From NCBI RefSeq assembly GCF_000379105.1, contig NZ_KB900609.1:565781-629780 (forward strand): a DNA stretch of 64,000 nucleotides, in the 5' to 3' direction. Below the pieces are notes generated by a model. That model was given only the letters and a program-made list of their open reading frames with translations, ran no database searches and had not been told where the DNA came from. Below are positions 36,660 through 46,776 of the stretch, one piece after another. Each line of letters starts with the position of its first letter. The stretch's first letter is position 1. Both the position numbers and the translations under genes were made by a program. Source of the stretch: Methylobacterium sp. WSM2598 (GTDB lineage Bacteria; Pseudomonadota; Alphaproteobacteria; Rhizobiales; Beijerinckiaceae).

Positions 36660-38642
36660 TTGCTGATCGAGGCTGGTCACTACGCGCTGGCGCTCGCGCT
36701 CGCCCTCTCGCTCGCCCAGGCGGTGATGCCGGCCTGGGCCGCCCGCGCCCGCGACCCAATCCTGCGCAGCGTCGCCGTTCCGGCCGCGCTCGCGACCTTC
36801 GCCTGCATCGCCTTCGCGTTCGCCGCCCTCACGCTGGCGCATGTGCGCTCGGACTTCTCGGTCCTCAACGTGTTCGAGAATTCCCACTCGCTCAAGCCGC
36901 TCGTCTACAAGATCTCCGGCGTCTGGGGGAACCACGAGGGCTCGATGCTCCTCTGGGTGCTGATCCTGGCGCTGTTCGGGGCGATCGTGGCGCTCGCGCG
37001 CGATTCGGTTCCGGCGGCCCTGCGGGCCAACACGCTGGGCGTGCAGGCCACGGTCACCTTCGTGTTCCTGCTCTTCATCCTGACGACGTCGAACCCCTTC
37101 GCGCGGCTCGACCCCGCCCCGGCCGAGGGACGCGACCTCAACCCGATCCTCCAGGATCCGGGCCTCGCGATCCACCCGCCGCTCCTCTACCTCGGCTATG
37201 TCGGGTTCTCGATCACCTTCGCCTTCGCGATCGCGGCGCTCCTCGAGGGGCGCATCGACGCGGTCTGGGCCCGGGCGGTGCGGCCCTGGACGCTCCTGGC
37301 ATGGTGCTTCCTCACGGTCGGCATCGCGATGGGCTCGTACTGGGCCTATTACGAGCTCGGCTGGGGCGGCTGGTGGTTCTGGGACCCGGTCGAGAACGCC
37401 TCGCTGATGCCCTGGCTCGCCGGGACCGCGCTGATCCACTCCACCGTCGTGATGGAGAAGCGCGACGCGCTCAAGGTCTGGACGGTGCTGCTCGCCATCC
37501 TGACCTTCTCGCTCTCGCTGCTCGGCACGTTCCTGGTGCGCTCGGGCGTGCTCACCTCGGTCCACACCTTCGCGACCGACCCGGCGCGCGGCACCTTCAT
37601 CCTCGCCATCCTGGTCCTGTTCATCGGCGGCTCGCTGGCGCTGTTCGCGTGGCGGGCGCCGCTGCTGCGCCAGGGCGGGATCTTCGCGCCGATCTCCCGC
37701 GAGGGGGCGCTCGTCCTCAACAACCTCTTCCTGTCGGCGGCCTGCGCCACGGTGCTGGTCGGCACCCTCTACCCGCTGGTCCTCGAATCCCTGACCGGCG
37801 AGAAGATCTCCGTGGGGGCGCCGTTCTTCAACCTCACCTTCCTGCCGCTCGCGGTGCCCCTCCTCCTGCTCGTCCCCTTCGGGCAGACCCTGGCCTGGAA
37901 GCGGGGCGACCTCGGGGCGGCGGCGCAGCGCCTGCTGATCGGCGTCGGTGCCGGGATCGCGGCGACGCTCGGGATGATCGCCCTGCGGCGCGGCGGGCCC
38001 GCGGCGGCGCCGCTCGGCATCGGTCTCGGCGCCTACCTGGTGGTCGGCGCCGCCATGGAGATCGCGACCCGCGCCAAGGGGCGCTCCCTCGGCCTGTCGC
38101 TGCGCCGCGCCGCCGGCCTGCCGCGCTCGGCCTGGGGCACCGCGATGGCGCATGCGGGCGTCGGCCTCACGGTGATCGGCATCGCCGCCCAGGCCTGGAG
38201 CGTCGAGGCGCTCGCCACGGTGCCGCGGGGCGGTCAGCTCACGGCCGGCCCCTACACGGCGACCCTGAGCGGGATCGTGCCGCGCACCGGGCCGAACTAC
38301 ACCGAGACCGTGGCCCAGCTCGCGATCCGGGGACCGGACGGCGCGCTCGTCGGCACGCTGGACCCCGGCAAGCGCTTCTTCGGCGCCCGCAACATGGCGG
38401 TGAGCGAGGCGAGCCTGCTGACGATCGGGGTGAGCCAGGTCTACGCGAGCGTCGGCGAGAGCCAGGCGGACGGCGCGCTCGGCATCCGCCTCTACTACAA
38501 GCCGCTGGTGCTGCTGATCTGGCTCGGCGCCGTGGTGATGGCGCTCGGCGGCGGGCTCTCCCTCACCGACCGGCGCTTCCGGATCGGCGCCCCTGCCCAG
38601 CGCCGGGTGCCCGCCGAGTCCGCGCCGGTTCCGGCGGAGTAG
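36660..38642 (+). CDS. ccmF: Haem lyase CcmF (CycK)
   Basis: A 660-residue polytopic membrane protein that ligates haem to apocytochrome c with CcmH. The tryptophan-rich haem-handling motif [19 protein letters not shown] is present, with His residues around it ([27 protein letters not shown]). The canonical start [16 protein letters not shown] suggests TTG at 36660 with GAGG upstream; an ATG at 36549 would add an unconserved Arg-rich leader. Tight spacing to ccmH follows (4 bases). Confidence 0.94.
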   Translation: MLIEAGHYALALALALSLAQAVMPAWAARARDPILRSVAVPAALATFACIAFAFAALTLAHVRSDFSVLNVFENSHSLKPLVYKISGVWGNHEGSMLLWVLILALFGAIVALARDSVPAALRANTLGVQATVTFVFLLFILTTSNPFARLDPAPAEGRDLNPILQDPGLAIHPPLLYLGYVGFSITFAFAIAALLEGRIDAVWARAVRPWTLLAWCFLTVGIAMGSYWAYYELGWGGWWFWDPVENASLMPWLAGTALIHSTVVMEKRDALKVWTVLLAILTFSLSLLGTFLVRSGVLTSVHTFATDPARGTFILAILVLFIGGSLALFAWRAPLLRQGGIFAPISREGALVLNNLFLSAACATVLVGTLYPLVLESLTGEKISVGAPFFNLTFLPLAVPLLLLVPFGQTLAWKRGDLGAAAQRLLIGVGAGIAATLGMIALRRGGPAAAPLGIGLGAYLVVGAAMEIATRAKGRSLGLSLRRAAGLPRSAWGTAMAHAGVGLTVIGIAAQAWSVEALATVPRGGQLTAGPYTATLSGIVPRTGPNYTETVAQLAIRGPDGALVGTLDPGKRFFGARNMAVSEASLLTIGVSQVYASVGESQADGALGIRLYYKPLVLLIWLGAVVMALGGGLSLTDRRFRIGAPAQRRVPAESAPVPAE

Positions 38643-38646
38643 GCCG

Positions 38647-39105
38647 ATGCCGCGTCTCCTCCCCGTCGCCCTCCTGCTGCTCCTCGCCCTCGCCCCCGCC
38701 GCCCGGGCGGTGCAGCCGAACGAGGTGATGGCCGACCCGCAGCTCGAGGCGCGGGCGCGCGACATCTCGGCGGGCCTGCGCTGCCTCGTCTGCCAGAACC
38801 AGTCGATCGACGATTCCGACGCGCCGCTCGCCCGCGACCTGCGGCTGATCGTGCGCGAGCGCCTGCGCCAGGGCGACGACGATCAGGCCGTGGTCGACTA
38901 CGTCGTGCGGCGCTACGGGGAATTCGTGCTGCTGCGGCCCGTCCTGGCGTGGCACACGGCCGTGCTCTGGCTCACGCCCCCGGCGGTGCTCGCCCTCGGC
39001 GGGCTCGGCCTGTGGCTGCGCGCCCGGCGCCGCCGGCCCGCGCGGCCGGCCTTCCTGTCGCCGGAGGAGGAGGCGGCCCTCGCCGAGCTCACGAGGCCGC
39101 GCTGA
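38647..39105 (+). CDS. ccmH: Cytochrome c maturation thiol protein CcmH (CycL)
   Basis: A 152-residue periplasm-facing redox protein that reduces apocytochrome thiols before haem attachment. Signal peptide [20 protein letters not shown]; active site [10 protein letters not shown] (CXXC); late membrane helix (about 100-125) and an acidic tail. The architecture matches the CycL form of Rhizobiales. Its last 17 bases overlap the end of the convergent diguanylate cyclase gene. Confidence 0.95.
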   Translation: MPRLLPVALLLLLALAPAARAVQPNEVMADPQLEARARDISAGLRCLVCQNQSIDDSDAPLARDLRLIVRERLRQGDDDQAVVDYVVRRYGEFVLLRPVLAWHTAVLWLTPPAVLALGGLGLWLRARRRRPARPAFLSPEEEAALAELTRPR

Positions 39106-40243
39106 GCGCGCGGTCTCCCCGCCGGGCGCCCGCGGCCCAGACCACGCGGTCGCGGCCGAGGCGCTTGGCCTCGTAGAGCGCCGCGTCCGCCCGCGCGAGC
39201 AGCCGCTCCAGGCTGGTGCCGCCCCGGGCAGCGCCGACGCTCACCGTGATGCGCAGGCCCGGCTCGCAATCCGGCCGCAGCGCCGCGACCGCCCGCCGGA
39301 TCGTCTCGGCGATCGGGCCGGCCGCGGCGTCGGCGGGGAGCAGGCAGGCGAATTCCTCGCCGCCGAGCCGCGCCAGCACCGCCTGGGGCGGCAGCAGCGC
39401 CTGGGCGGCGGCGCAGAAGCCGACCAGCACCGCGTCGCCGATCGCGTGCCCGTAGGTGTCGTTCACGCGCTTGAAGTGGTCGAGGTCGAACAGCAGCAGC
39501 GTCGCCCGCCCGCTCGCCAGGAGGGAGGCGGCCCGCACCTCCAGGCCGCGGCGGTTGCAAACGCCGGTGAGCGGGTCGGAGAGGGCGCTCAGCCGCTGCT
39601 CCCATTCGAGCCGCTCCTTGGCCAGCGCCATGAACAGGAAGGCGATCGCCACCGTGTAGAGCAGGGCCGCGAAGCAGAGCACCGCCACCCAGGGGCTGAC
39701 CAGCGGGTTCCCGGCGGGGACCGGGAAGGTCAGGGTGGCCGGGATGCGCACGGCGTAGAGCAGCGCCTCGCTCCCCACCACCGCGGCGGCGGGCGCGCGC
39801 GAGACCAGCGGCTCGTCCCGCCCTCGCCAGATCTCCCACGCGGTCAGGCCGCAGAGCAGGGCGGCGGCGCCGGAGGCGCCGACGATCCGCGCGGTCATCG
39901 AGGCGTAGAAATCAGGTACCGCGCAGGCGGCCAGCCAGAGGAGCGGCGCGGCGAGGAGCGCGGCCGGGGAGGTCCCGCGCCCTTCGAAGCTGCGGGCGCC
40001 GCTCCAGATCAGCGCGTAGGCGCCCAGCATGATGGCGTTGGCGAGCCCGACCGACAGCGCGTCCGGGATCAGGCCGCGCCCGGAGATCAGCGCCGAGCCC
40101 GCGGCCCCGAGGAGATGCGCGAAGCCCCAGATCGCCAGGGCCCGGGTCTGCCGCGCCTGCCGCCACGACAGCAGGAACAGCAGGCCGACGATCAGCGTGA
40201 CGAACATCGTCACGAGCATCAGCGTCGCGGCATCGAGCACCAT
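39089..40243 (-). CDS. Membrane-bound diguanylate cyclase, intact paralogue
   Basis: A 384-residue enzyme predicted to make cyclic di-GMP. The first 205 residues form about six to seven membrane helices of unknown sensing function. The GGDEF domain starts at [13 protein letters not shown] and contains GGEEF (294-298) and [16 protein letters not shown], both needed for catalysis. No RxxD inhibitory site is seen five residues before GGEEF. The next gene on the same strand is a paralogue of equal length with a premature stop. Confidence 0.92.
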   Translation of the reverse strand: MVLDAATLMLVTMFVTLIVGLLFLLSWRQARQTRALAIWGFAHLLGAAGSALISGRGLIPDALSVGLANAIMLGAYALIWSGARSFEGRGTSPAALLAAPLLWLAACAVPDFYASMTARIVGASGAAALLCGLTAWEIWRGRDEPLVSRAPAAAVVGSEALLYAVRIPATLTFPVPAGNPLVSPWVAVLCFAALLYTVAIAFLFMALAKERLEWEQRLSALSDPLTGVCNRRGLEVRAASLLASGRATLLLFDLDHFKRVNDTYGHAIGDAVLVGFCAAAQALLPPQAVLARLGGEEFACLLPADAAAGPIAETIRRAVAALRPDCEPGLRITVSVGAARGGTSLERLLARADAALYEAKRLGRDRVVWAAGARRGDRALSAAS

Positions 40244-40411
40244 CGGCAGGCGAGTATCCTTGCGTGCAGGATATCAACAATACAATCCCGCCGCCGAGAC
40301 AACGGCTCCGGCCGCATTTCCGAGCGATCCGGGGCGCGGGCCAGTGGTTTTCGCGGCAACGATGCCGCGGTGCATCGGCCCCGGCCGCAGGCGCGCCGGC
40401 CAGGCTCCCTC

Positions 40412-40478
40412 GCCCGCGCGGCGCTTCAGCGAAGCCGAACTCCGCATGGCGACGCAACCCGTCGGATGTCGGATCACG
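40412..40478. repeat. Palindromic repeat type A, single diverged unit
   Basis: One copy with GCCCGCGCGGCGCTTCAGC, GAAGCCGAACTCCGCATGGC and GTCGGATGTCGG, located between the two diguanylate cyclase genes and overlapping the last bases of the second. The stem has mismatches compared with the 2.3-kb copies. Confidence 0.7.
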
Positions 40479-41625
40479 ACGCGAGGTCGAGATCGGGAGG
40501 CGGCCCGACGCGGTCGGGATCCCAGGCAACGCGGTTGCGACCGCCGCGCTTTGCGCGGTAGAGCGCCCGATCGGCCCTGGCGATCAGGCATTGAAGCTCC
40601 GAACCGCCCCGCGCGGCGCCGATGCTCGCCGTCACGTGCAGGTCCGGCGCGCGCTCCAGGCGCAGCGCCGCCACGGCCCGCCGGATCGCTTCGGCGATCT
40701 CCCCCGCCCCCTCCCCGTCCGGCAGCAGGCAGGCGAATTCCTCGCCGCCCAGGCGCCCGATCACCGCCCGCGGCGGGAGACACCCCGGCATCGCGGCAGC
40801 GCAGGCGACGAGCACCTCGTCCCCGACCCCGTGCCCCTAGGTGTCGTTCACGCGCTTGAAGTGATCGAGATCGAGGAGGAGGAGCGTCGCCGGCCCGCCC
40901 GCCAGCACGCAGGCGGCGGCCTGCTCCAGGCCGCGCCGGTTGAGCGCCCCGGTGAGCGGATCGGTGAGCGCGCTGAGCCGCTGCTGCCATTCGAGCCGCT
41001 CCTTGGCCAGGGCCAGGAACAGGAAGGCGAGCGCCACCGTGTAGAGCAGGCCCAGCAGGACCAGGGCGCCCATCCCCGGGAGCGTGAGGGGATAGGGCTC
41101 GCTCGGCGGCCGCAGGGCGGTGAGCGGGATCCGGACCACGAAGAGGAGCGCCTCGCTCGCCGTCAGGGCGGCCGCCGGGAGGCGGGAGACGAGCGGCTCC
41201 CCGCGCCCGCGCCAGATCTCGCGCGCGGTGAGGCCGCACGGCACCGCCGCGAGGGCCGCGACGAGCATCACCCGCCCCGAGGAACTCGCCAGGAAAGCCG
41301 GGACCGCGCAGGCCGCGCACCAGAGAGCGGGGGCGGCCGCCAGGGCGGCGAGGGGCGTTCGGCGCCCCTCGAAGCTGCGCGCGCCGCTCCACATCAGGCC
41401 GAAGGCGCCCAGCATCAGCGCGTTCGCGAGGCCGATGGAGACCAGGTCGGGCAGCGTGCCCTGCCCCGCGAGGAGGATCGATGCAACCGCCGCGAGCAGA
41501 TGCCCGACGCCCCAGATCGCGAGCGCCCGGGTCCGGGGCGCTTGGCGCCAGGACAGGAGGAACAGCAGGCCGACGATGAAACAGAGGCACGTCGCGACGG
41601 CCAGCAATGTCGCCACGTCGAGCAT
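40474..41625 (-). pseudogene. Diguanylate cyclase paralogue interrupted by an amber codon
   Basis: Read through, this is a 383-residue paralogue of the neighbouring cyclase with the same membrane region and GGDEF domain. Codon 263 is TAG (complement of 40,837-40,839) where the paralogue has Tyr in [10 protein letters not shown]; one base change from TAC explains it. The frame then continues with GGEEF intact ([14 protein letters not shown]) to a normal end. Without readthrough only the membrane part and the start of the GGDEF domain are made, with no active site. No second frameshift is seen, so inactivation is recent, or the stop is suppressed, or it is a sequencing error. Confidence 0.85.
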
Positions 41626-41955
41626 CGTCCGGTTCTCTCCACGTTCCCCAGCGTCCTGCAAGAAACATGGCAAAGATGAACATCCTTTATGCGGGCCGGA
41701 TCGCCGGGGCCGCCGCCGCGACCGCCGCAGGGGCGCGCGGGCGGATCCCGGGAGAGAGTTCGCCCTTGGGGCATGGACGGAGAGCGGTCGGCGGCGCGCC
41801 CGCCTCGCGAGTCGGCGATCGCAACAACCAATTCGCAACGTCGGGCGGGCAGAGTGACCGCGCGGAGTCGGGGCGGGCCGCGACCGGCCGGTGCTGCCGG
41901 CGTGGCGGCCGGCGGGTCGATGTCCGGGGAGGCGCTTCGGACCGGGCGGGGTGTC

Positions 41956-42561
41956 ATGGTGCAGACGTCAGAACGGGTCAGCTCACCGGATTCCCGCCGG
42001 GCCGGACCGGCGCCCGTGCTCCTGCGGATCGCGGGCCGCTACCTTCTGCCGAACGGCGACGAGCATGCCTGCGAGACGCGGAGCCTCTCGCCGGCGGAGG
42101 CCGACCTGCTCGCCGCCGTGCCGGGGCTCCTCGGCGATCCGGTCACCATCTACCTCGACACGATCGGGGCGATCACGGGCGTGATCCGGTCCCTGACGCC
42201 CACCGGCTTCGTCGTCGCGATCGAGGTGTCGCCCGAGCGCCGCGCCCGGATCGCGGCCCGGCTCGACTGGCTGGCGGCGCGGGCGAACGGCCGCATCGAC
42301 CAGCGCAGCGACGCGCGCATCGTGCCGGTGACCAAGGCCGTTGAGGTGAAGCTGCCGGACGGCGCGCTCCTGCCCGGCACCCTGATCGACCTCTCGATGT
42401 CGGGCGCCGCCGTGGCGATGGCGGCCCGCCCGGCCGTGGGCGCCACCGTCACGGTCGGCAAGCGCTTCGCCACGGTGGTGCGCCACCTCGACGGCGGCAT
42501 CGCGGTCGCGTTCAAGCTGCCGTTCCGGCCCGAGACCTTCAACGACCAGGTCGTGCTGTGA
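41956..42561 (+). CDS. PilZ domain protein
   Basis: A 201-residue cytoplasmic protein with a C-terminal PilZ domain (about 105-200). The c-di-GMP contacts are an Arg-rich start (DQRSDARIVP) and DLSMSGAAV (D/NxSxxG). The first Arg pair is less classic than RxxxR, so affinity is uncertain. The N-terminal half is an unassigned domain. It stands upstream of the CNNM gene and near two cyclase paralogues, so it is a plausible c-di-GMP reader. ATG at 41956 is chosen; one at 41920 would add 12 residues. Confidence 0.82.
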   Translation: MVQTSERVSSPDSRRAGPAPVLLRIAGRYLLPNGDEHACETRSLSPAEADLLAAVPGLLGDPVTIYLDTIGAITGVIRSLTPTGFVVAIEVSPERRARIAARLDWLAARANGRIDQRSDARIVPVTKAVEVKLPDGALLPGTLIDLSMSGAAVAMAARPAVGATVTVGKRFATVVRHLDGGIAVAFKLPFRPETFNDQVVL

Positions 42562-42661
42562 GCCCGCCGTCCCGCGGGCCGTAGCCCGGTGGGTGCAGTC
42601 ACGGTATGACGGGGCCTGCGACCACCTGCCGAGGTGTCGTTGCGCCACGCCACGGGAGGCG

Positions 42662-43984
42662 GTGATTTTTTCCGACAGCGCTTGGGGAACCGGCCTCGGC
42701 CTGTTCGCCGTCGTGTTCCTCGTCTTCGCGAACGGGTTCTTCGTCGCGGCCGAATTCGCCCTGGTGGCGGTGCGGCGCAGCCGGGTTCAGGAACTCGTGG
42801 CGGAGCGGAGGGCCAATGCCGCCGCCCTGCAGCGCGCGACCGATCACCTCGACGCGCATCTCGCGGCGACGCAACTCGGCATCACCATCTCGTCGCTCGC
42901 CCTCGGCTGGGTCGGCGAGCCGGCCCTGGCCCACCTGATCGAGCCGCTGCTGGCGTGGCTGCCCTCCCCCCTCGGCATCGCGAGCGCCCACGCGATCGCG
43001 GTCGCGATCGCCTTCGTGGTGATCACGGCCCTCCACATCGTGCTCGGCGAACTGGCGCCCAAGAGCCTCGCCCTCCAGCGCAGCGAGCGCACCGCCCTGG
43101 TGGTGGTGCGCCCCCTGCGCCTGTTCCTGATCCTGTTCCGGCCGGCCATCGCCTTCCTGAACGGGCTCGGCAACGGCGTGCTGCGCCTGTGCGGCCTGCA
43201 GCCGGGCACGGGCGAGGATTCGCTGCACTCGCCCGCCGAACTGACCCTGCTGGTGGCGGCGAGCCAGGAGGCCGGGCTGATCCAGGAGGCGCAGCAGGAG
43301 GCGGTGGCGAGGATCTTCGGGATCGGCGAGCGCCGCATCAGGGACATCATGACCCCGCGGCACGAGGTCGATTGGGTCGATGTCGAGGAGCCGCGGGAGG
43401 CGATCCTCGACTCGGTCCGCGCGTGCCGCCACGAGGCCCTGGTGGCGAGCCGCGGCGAGATCCACGAGATCGTCGGCGTGCTGCGCAAGCAGGACATCCT
43501 CAACCAGATCCTGGACGGCGCCGAGCCGGACATTGCCGGGCTGGTCCGCGAGCCGATCGTCGTCCACGAGGCGATGCCGATCCTGCGGGTGCTGGAGACC
43601 TTCAAGGCCAAGCCGGTCCGGATGGCGATCGTCGTCGACGAGTACGGCAATCTCGAAGGGATCGTGACGCAGACCGACCTGCTGGAGGCGATCGCGGGCG
43701 ACATTCCGGACGCCGAGGACGAGGAGCCGATGGTGGTCGAGCGCCAGGACGGCTCGCTCCTGATCGACGGGATGATGCCGGCCGTGGAGGCCTTCGAGCG
43801 CCTCGGTTTCAGCCAAGCTCCCGACACCGACGAGTACTCGACCCTCGCCGGCTACGTGATCTCCGAACTCGGCCGCATCCCGACCGCCGGCGACACGTTC
43901 GAGCGCGAGGGCTGGCGCTTCGAGGTGGTCGACATGGATGGCCGCCGGGTCGACAAGGTGCTGGCGGAGCGGCCCTCGCCGTGA
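42662..43984 (+). CDS. CNNM/CBS-domain membrane protein (TlyC/CorC-like)
   Basis: A 440-residue member of the HlyC/CorC family linked with magnesium or cobalt efflux. The N-terminal CNNM domain (about 5-195) has three to four membrane helices and the FFVAAEFALVAVRRSR block. A CBS pair (about 215-340) and a C-terminal CorC_HlyC domain (about 355-435; IDGMMPAVEAFERLGF) follow. The GTG at 42662 is preferred for its GGGAGG; ATG at 42593 would add unrelated residues. Ion selectivity is not read from sequence. Confidence 0.9.
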   Translation: MIFSDSAWGTGLGLFAVVFLVFANGFFVAAEFALVAVRRSRVQELVAERRANAAALQRATDHLDAHLAATQLGITISSLALGWVGEPALAHLIEPLLAWLPSPLGIASAHAIAVAIAFVVITALHIVLGELAPKSLALQRSERTALVVVRPLRLFLILFRPAIAFLNGLGNGVLRLCGLQPGTGEDSLHSPAELTLLVAASQEAGLIQEAQQEAVARIFGIGERRIRDIMTPRHEVDWVDVEEPREAILDSVRACRHEALVASRGEIHEIVGVLRKQDILNQILDGAEPDIAGLVREPIVVHEAMPILRVLETFKAKPVRMAIVVDEYGNLEGIVTQTDLLEAIAGDIPDAEDEEPMVVERQDGSLLIDGMMPAVEAFERLGFSQAPDTDEYSTLAGYVISELGRIPTAGDTFEREGWRFEVVDMDGRRVDKVLAERPSP

Positions 43985-43995
43985 CGGAAGACCGG

Positions 43996-44023
43996 TTGCA
44001 CCGCAGCGCGGCGGACCTATTTG
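43996..44023 (+). promoter_or_regulatory. Candidate promoter of the lanmodulin gene
   Basis: TTGCAC at 43,996-44,001 and TATTTG with a 16-base spacer, about 70-100 bases before the start codon. The AT-rich TATTTGTGACG stands out from its surroundings. Confidence 0.4.
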
Positions 44024-44095
44024 TGACGTCGGGCGGAGCCCGATCCGACGCCGGGGAAGCGCGGTCACCCGCCCGATGGGACGAGAGAGGCGACG

Positions 44096-44515
44096 ATGAG
44101 GATGTCTTCGTACCGGACCGTGCTGCTCGCGGGTCTGCTGGCCGTATCGCCGCTGCTGGCCTGCGGGGCGGCCGAGGCCAAGCCGAAGGCGGGAAACCGC
44201 ACGATCACGGCGGTCGACACGGATTCGGACGGCACGATCGACCTGACCGAAGCCAAGGCGGCCGCCACCAAGGTCTTCGAGGCGGCCGAGAAGGACAATG
44301 ACGGCACGGTCGACGCCAAGGAGCTGAAGGGCCGGCTGAGCCGCAAGGAGCTGAAGGCGGCGGACCCGGACAATGACGGCACCCTCACGAAGGACGAGTA
44401 CCTCGCCCTGGTCGAGGCGCGCTTCAAGGCGGCGGACCCGGACACTGACGGCACGCTCGACGCCAAGGAACTCGCCACCCCGGCCGGCAAGGCGCTCGCG
44501 CGGCTCCTGAAGTAA
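44096..44515 (+). CDS. lanM: Lanmodulin-like lanthanide-binding protein
   Basis: A 139-residue exported protein with four EF-hands, strongly resembling lanmodulin of Methylorubrum extorquens, which binds lanthanides with picomolar affinity in the periplasm. A signal peptide ends near AEAKPK (Cys23 in PLLACG could alternatively act as a lipobox). EF loops: 41-52 DTDSDGTIDLTE, 65-76 EKDNDGTVDAKE, 90-101 DPDNDGTLTKDE, 114-125 DPDTDGTLDAKE. The loops are only 12-13 residues apart, as in lanmodulin and unlike calmodulin. Loops 3 and 4 start D-P; loop 1 has D-T and loop 2 starts with Glu-Lys; loop 3 has Thr at position 9. A GAGAGG lies before the ATG. Confidence 0.85.
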   Translation: MRMSSYRTVLLAGLLAVSPLLACGAAEAKPKAGNRTITAVDTDSDGTIDLTEAKAAATKVFEAAEKDNDGTVDAKELKGRLSRKELKAADPDNDGTLTKDEYLALVEARFKAADPDTDGTLDAKELATPAGKALARLLK

Positions 44516-44571
44516 GCCGGCGCCCCGCTCGGGAGAGTGGGCGCGGGCGTGAGCCCGGCGCCCCGTCCGCC

Positions 44572-44805
44572 TCAGTCGCAGCGCTCGCTGCGCACCGTCT
44601 TCGAGTCTCCGAACTCGTTCTCCTTGCGGACGGTCTTGGTCTCGCAGCCGCCGACCGACCCGGTGCTCTCGACCGAGCGCTTCTCGATCACGGTCGAGCG
44701 CTCGACCGGGGGCGGGTCGCGGCGGATGATCGTGACGTCCTCGGCGAGGGCCGGGCCCGCCGCGAGGGCGGTGGCGAGCGCGAGGCAGAGGCTGCGGATG
44801 CGCAT
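44572..44805 (-). CDS. Small secreted hypothetical protein, 77 aa
   Basis: A protein with signal peptide MRIRSLCLALATALAAGPAL and a short charged mature part: Pro-rich start (DPPPVERSTVIEKRSV), two Cys (GGCETK and ERCD) that could pair, and many Ser/Thr/Lys. AGGAG lies before the ATG at 44805. It is convergent to the lanmodulin gene. No family recognised. Confidence 0.7.
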   Translation of the reverse strand: MRIRSLCLALATALAAGPALAEDVTIIRRDPPPVERSTVIEKRSVESTGSVGGCETKTVRKENEFGDSKTVRSERCD

Positions 44806-44962
44806 GGGATGCTCCTGGGTCAAGGTTGTTCGACCGCTCAAACGTCGCCTTAGGCTCAACGGTTCCAGAGCGGGCGGGGCCCGGAGGGGGTGACCTTCCG
44901 AAAACAGCCCCAATCCGCTGGCAGGGGATGGGCGCACGCCCCGTCTCAGGGAGACCCCACGG

Positions 44963-46108
44963 GTGACCCGCGCCGCTCCGCTCGACACCCCGGCCGCGAC
45001 GGCTCGACGCCGTCCGTCCCAGGCCTCCCCCGGCCTGATCCCGCACCACGTCTGGTTCTGGGTCGCCATGCTGGCGCTCAGCACCGGCGCGGGGCTCGTG
45101 TACGACGCGCTCTTCAGCAACGGCATCCCGGTCGTCGCCGCGGTCTACGGCTTCTGCATCGGCGTGTGCGGCCTCCTCCTGGAGCGCGGCCTGCTGGTGC
45201 CGCGCCTCCAGGCCCGCTGCCGGCAGCTGCCCACCCTCCTCTACGTGCCCCTCGCCGAACTGGCCTATGTGGGGATGATCGCTCTCGGGCACGGGCTCGG
45301 CGGCCTGCTCGTGTGGGGCACGGGGCTCAGCCGCGACCGCTTCGTCGACGCCGTCATCCCCTCACCCCGCGCCCTCGTCTACGCCCTCGCGGTGTCGGCC
45401 CTGCTCGTCTTCGTGGTCCGCATGCGCGACCTGATCGGCGCCGAGGTCTTCGTCAACCTGATGATCGGGCGCTACCACCGGCCGGTCGAGGAGGAGCGCA
45501 TCTTCCTGTTCGTCGACGTGGTCGGGTCCACCGCCTACGCGGAGACCCGCGGCGACCTGAAGGCGCAGGCGTACCTGTCGGCCGTCTTCGCGGCCGTCGC
45601 CGAACCCGTCCGCCGCTACCAGGGCTCGACGGACGACTTCATCGGCGACATGGCGATGATCACCTGGCCGATGGCCCGCGGCCTGCAGGATGCGCGCTGC
45701 GTGGCCTGCGTGTTCGCGATTCGGGAAGCGCTGACGCGGGACTCGGCCGCGTGGCGCGAGCGGTTCGGCGTCGTGCCGGAGGTGCGCGCCGCCCTGCACG
45801 GCGGCTCGGTGGTCACCGCCGAGGTCGGGGTCGACCGGCACAAGATCGCGTATTTCGGTGACGCCGTGAACGTGACCGCGCGGATCGAGACCCTTTGCCG
45901 CACCCTGGACGCGCCCGTCCTGATCTCGGCCGATCTCCTCGACCTGCTGCCCCACCTGCCGCCGGGCGTGCGCGCGACGCCGCTCGGGCGGCACACCCTG
46001 CGCGGGCGGGACCAGACCCTGGCCGTGGCCTCCCTCGCCCGCGACGCGCTCCCCGAGGCGGCCGCCGCGGGATCCGGCGCGGCGGGACGGATGCGGGCCG
46101 CCCGCTGA
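44963..46108 (+). CDS. Class III adenylate/guanylate cyclase, membrane-anchored
   Basis: A 381-residue enzyme predicted to make cAMP or cGMP. Residues about 25-155 hold four to five membrane helices. The catalytic domain shows metal Asp in LFVDVVGSTAYAE, the second metal Asp in GSTDDFIGDMAM, and GDAVNVTARIE with the transition-state Asn/Arg region. The substrate-specifying residue cannot be fixed by eye. GTG start preceded by GGGAG. A strong hairpin follows the gene. Many alphaproteobacteria have several such cyclases. Confidence 0.9.
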   Translation: MTRAAPLDTPAATARRRPSQASPGLIPHHVWFWVAMLALSTGAGLVYDALFSNGIPVVAAVYGFCIGVCGLLLERGLLVPRLQARCRQLPTLLYVPLAELAYVGMIALGHGLGGLLVWGTGLSRDRFVDAVIPSPRALVYALAVSALLVFVVRMRDLIGAEVFVNLMIGRYHRPVEEERIFLFVDVVGSTAYAETRGDLKAQAYLSAVFAAVAEPVRRYQGSTDDFIGDMAMITWPMARGLQDARCVACVFAIREALTRDSAAWRERFGVVPEVRAALHGGSVVTAEVGVDRHKIAYFGDAVNVTARIETLCRTLDAPVLISADLLDLLPHLPPGVRATPLGRHTLRGRDQTLAVASLARDALPEAAAAGSGAAGRMRAAR

Positions 46109-46161
46109 TTCACGGCGGCCGCGCGGCAGCGGCGCGGAGCACGGCCCGGCCGCCGGCGCCC

Positions 46162-46196
46162 GGCGCGCCGAAGATGAGGCCAAGCTTCGGCGCGCC
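46162..46196 (+). terminator. Hairpin after the nucleotide cyclase gene
   Basis: Perfect 12-bp stem GGCGCGCCGAAG/CTTCGGCGCGCC with an 11-base loop, 54 bases after the stop. No T run, but the stem is very stable. Confidence 0.55.
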
Positions 46197-46776
46197 CGCG
46201 GGGCGCGGTGCGCCCGCGACCGGCCCCCGCCCCAAGTTCAACCCCTGTGCTCGGCGCCGCGCCGGACGACGCCGGGCCGGCGCGTCGTGGCCGGATCCGG
46301 GCGCGACGCCGCGGCGACTGGAAGTTCCGGGCCGACCGCAATAACTTATGTGAAAGACTACATTCTGGTTCGTCGGGACCGGTGTATAGGTTTTTTTCCA
46401 CACATGCCGCGATCGCTCGCCCGCCGGCCGCGGCGATCCCGCACAATGGCACGGAGGGACCGCGGCGCGGAGCGCGGCCATCCTAAAATGGTCCGCCCTT
46501 CCGCCGATGACGCCCGACCTTGGCTAGATCGGCTCAGCTGAGGTGGCGACGACAGAATCGGGCGACTTACATACGTTGCGACATGGCCACGCTGATGCGC
46601 GCGCGCAGCCTAAGCTGGGAATACTATGGGAGTCGTTCTAGTACCCTCTTGCGTGAACGCGGCGGACGCAATAGTCGGTTGATCTGGAAGAGACAGACCA
46701 TCCCTGACGCAAGCGCACGTTATGTGGGGAACGTCTGTGTCTGAGCGCGTTGCATCCGGTACAGGGGATCGGCAGG
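46197..46776. other. Gene-free control region upstream of mucR
   Basis: Almost 600 bases with no credible gene. From about 46,340 the composition turns unusually AT-rich for this genome (AATAACTTATGTGAAAGAC, GTATAGGTTTTTTTCC, TTCTAGTACCC). MucR-type proteins bind AT-rich DNA and often regulate themselves, so this is a likely control region. One 74-codon frame (46,520-46,744) lacks a ribosome site and normal codon use and is not called. Confidence 0.5.

Noticed and set aside
46520..46744. A 74-codon plus-strand frame upstream of mucR
   Set aside because: No ribosome site, no family pattern and codon use unlike neighbours; the region is better read as regulatory.
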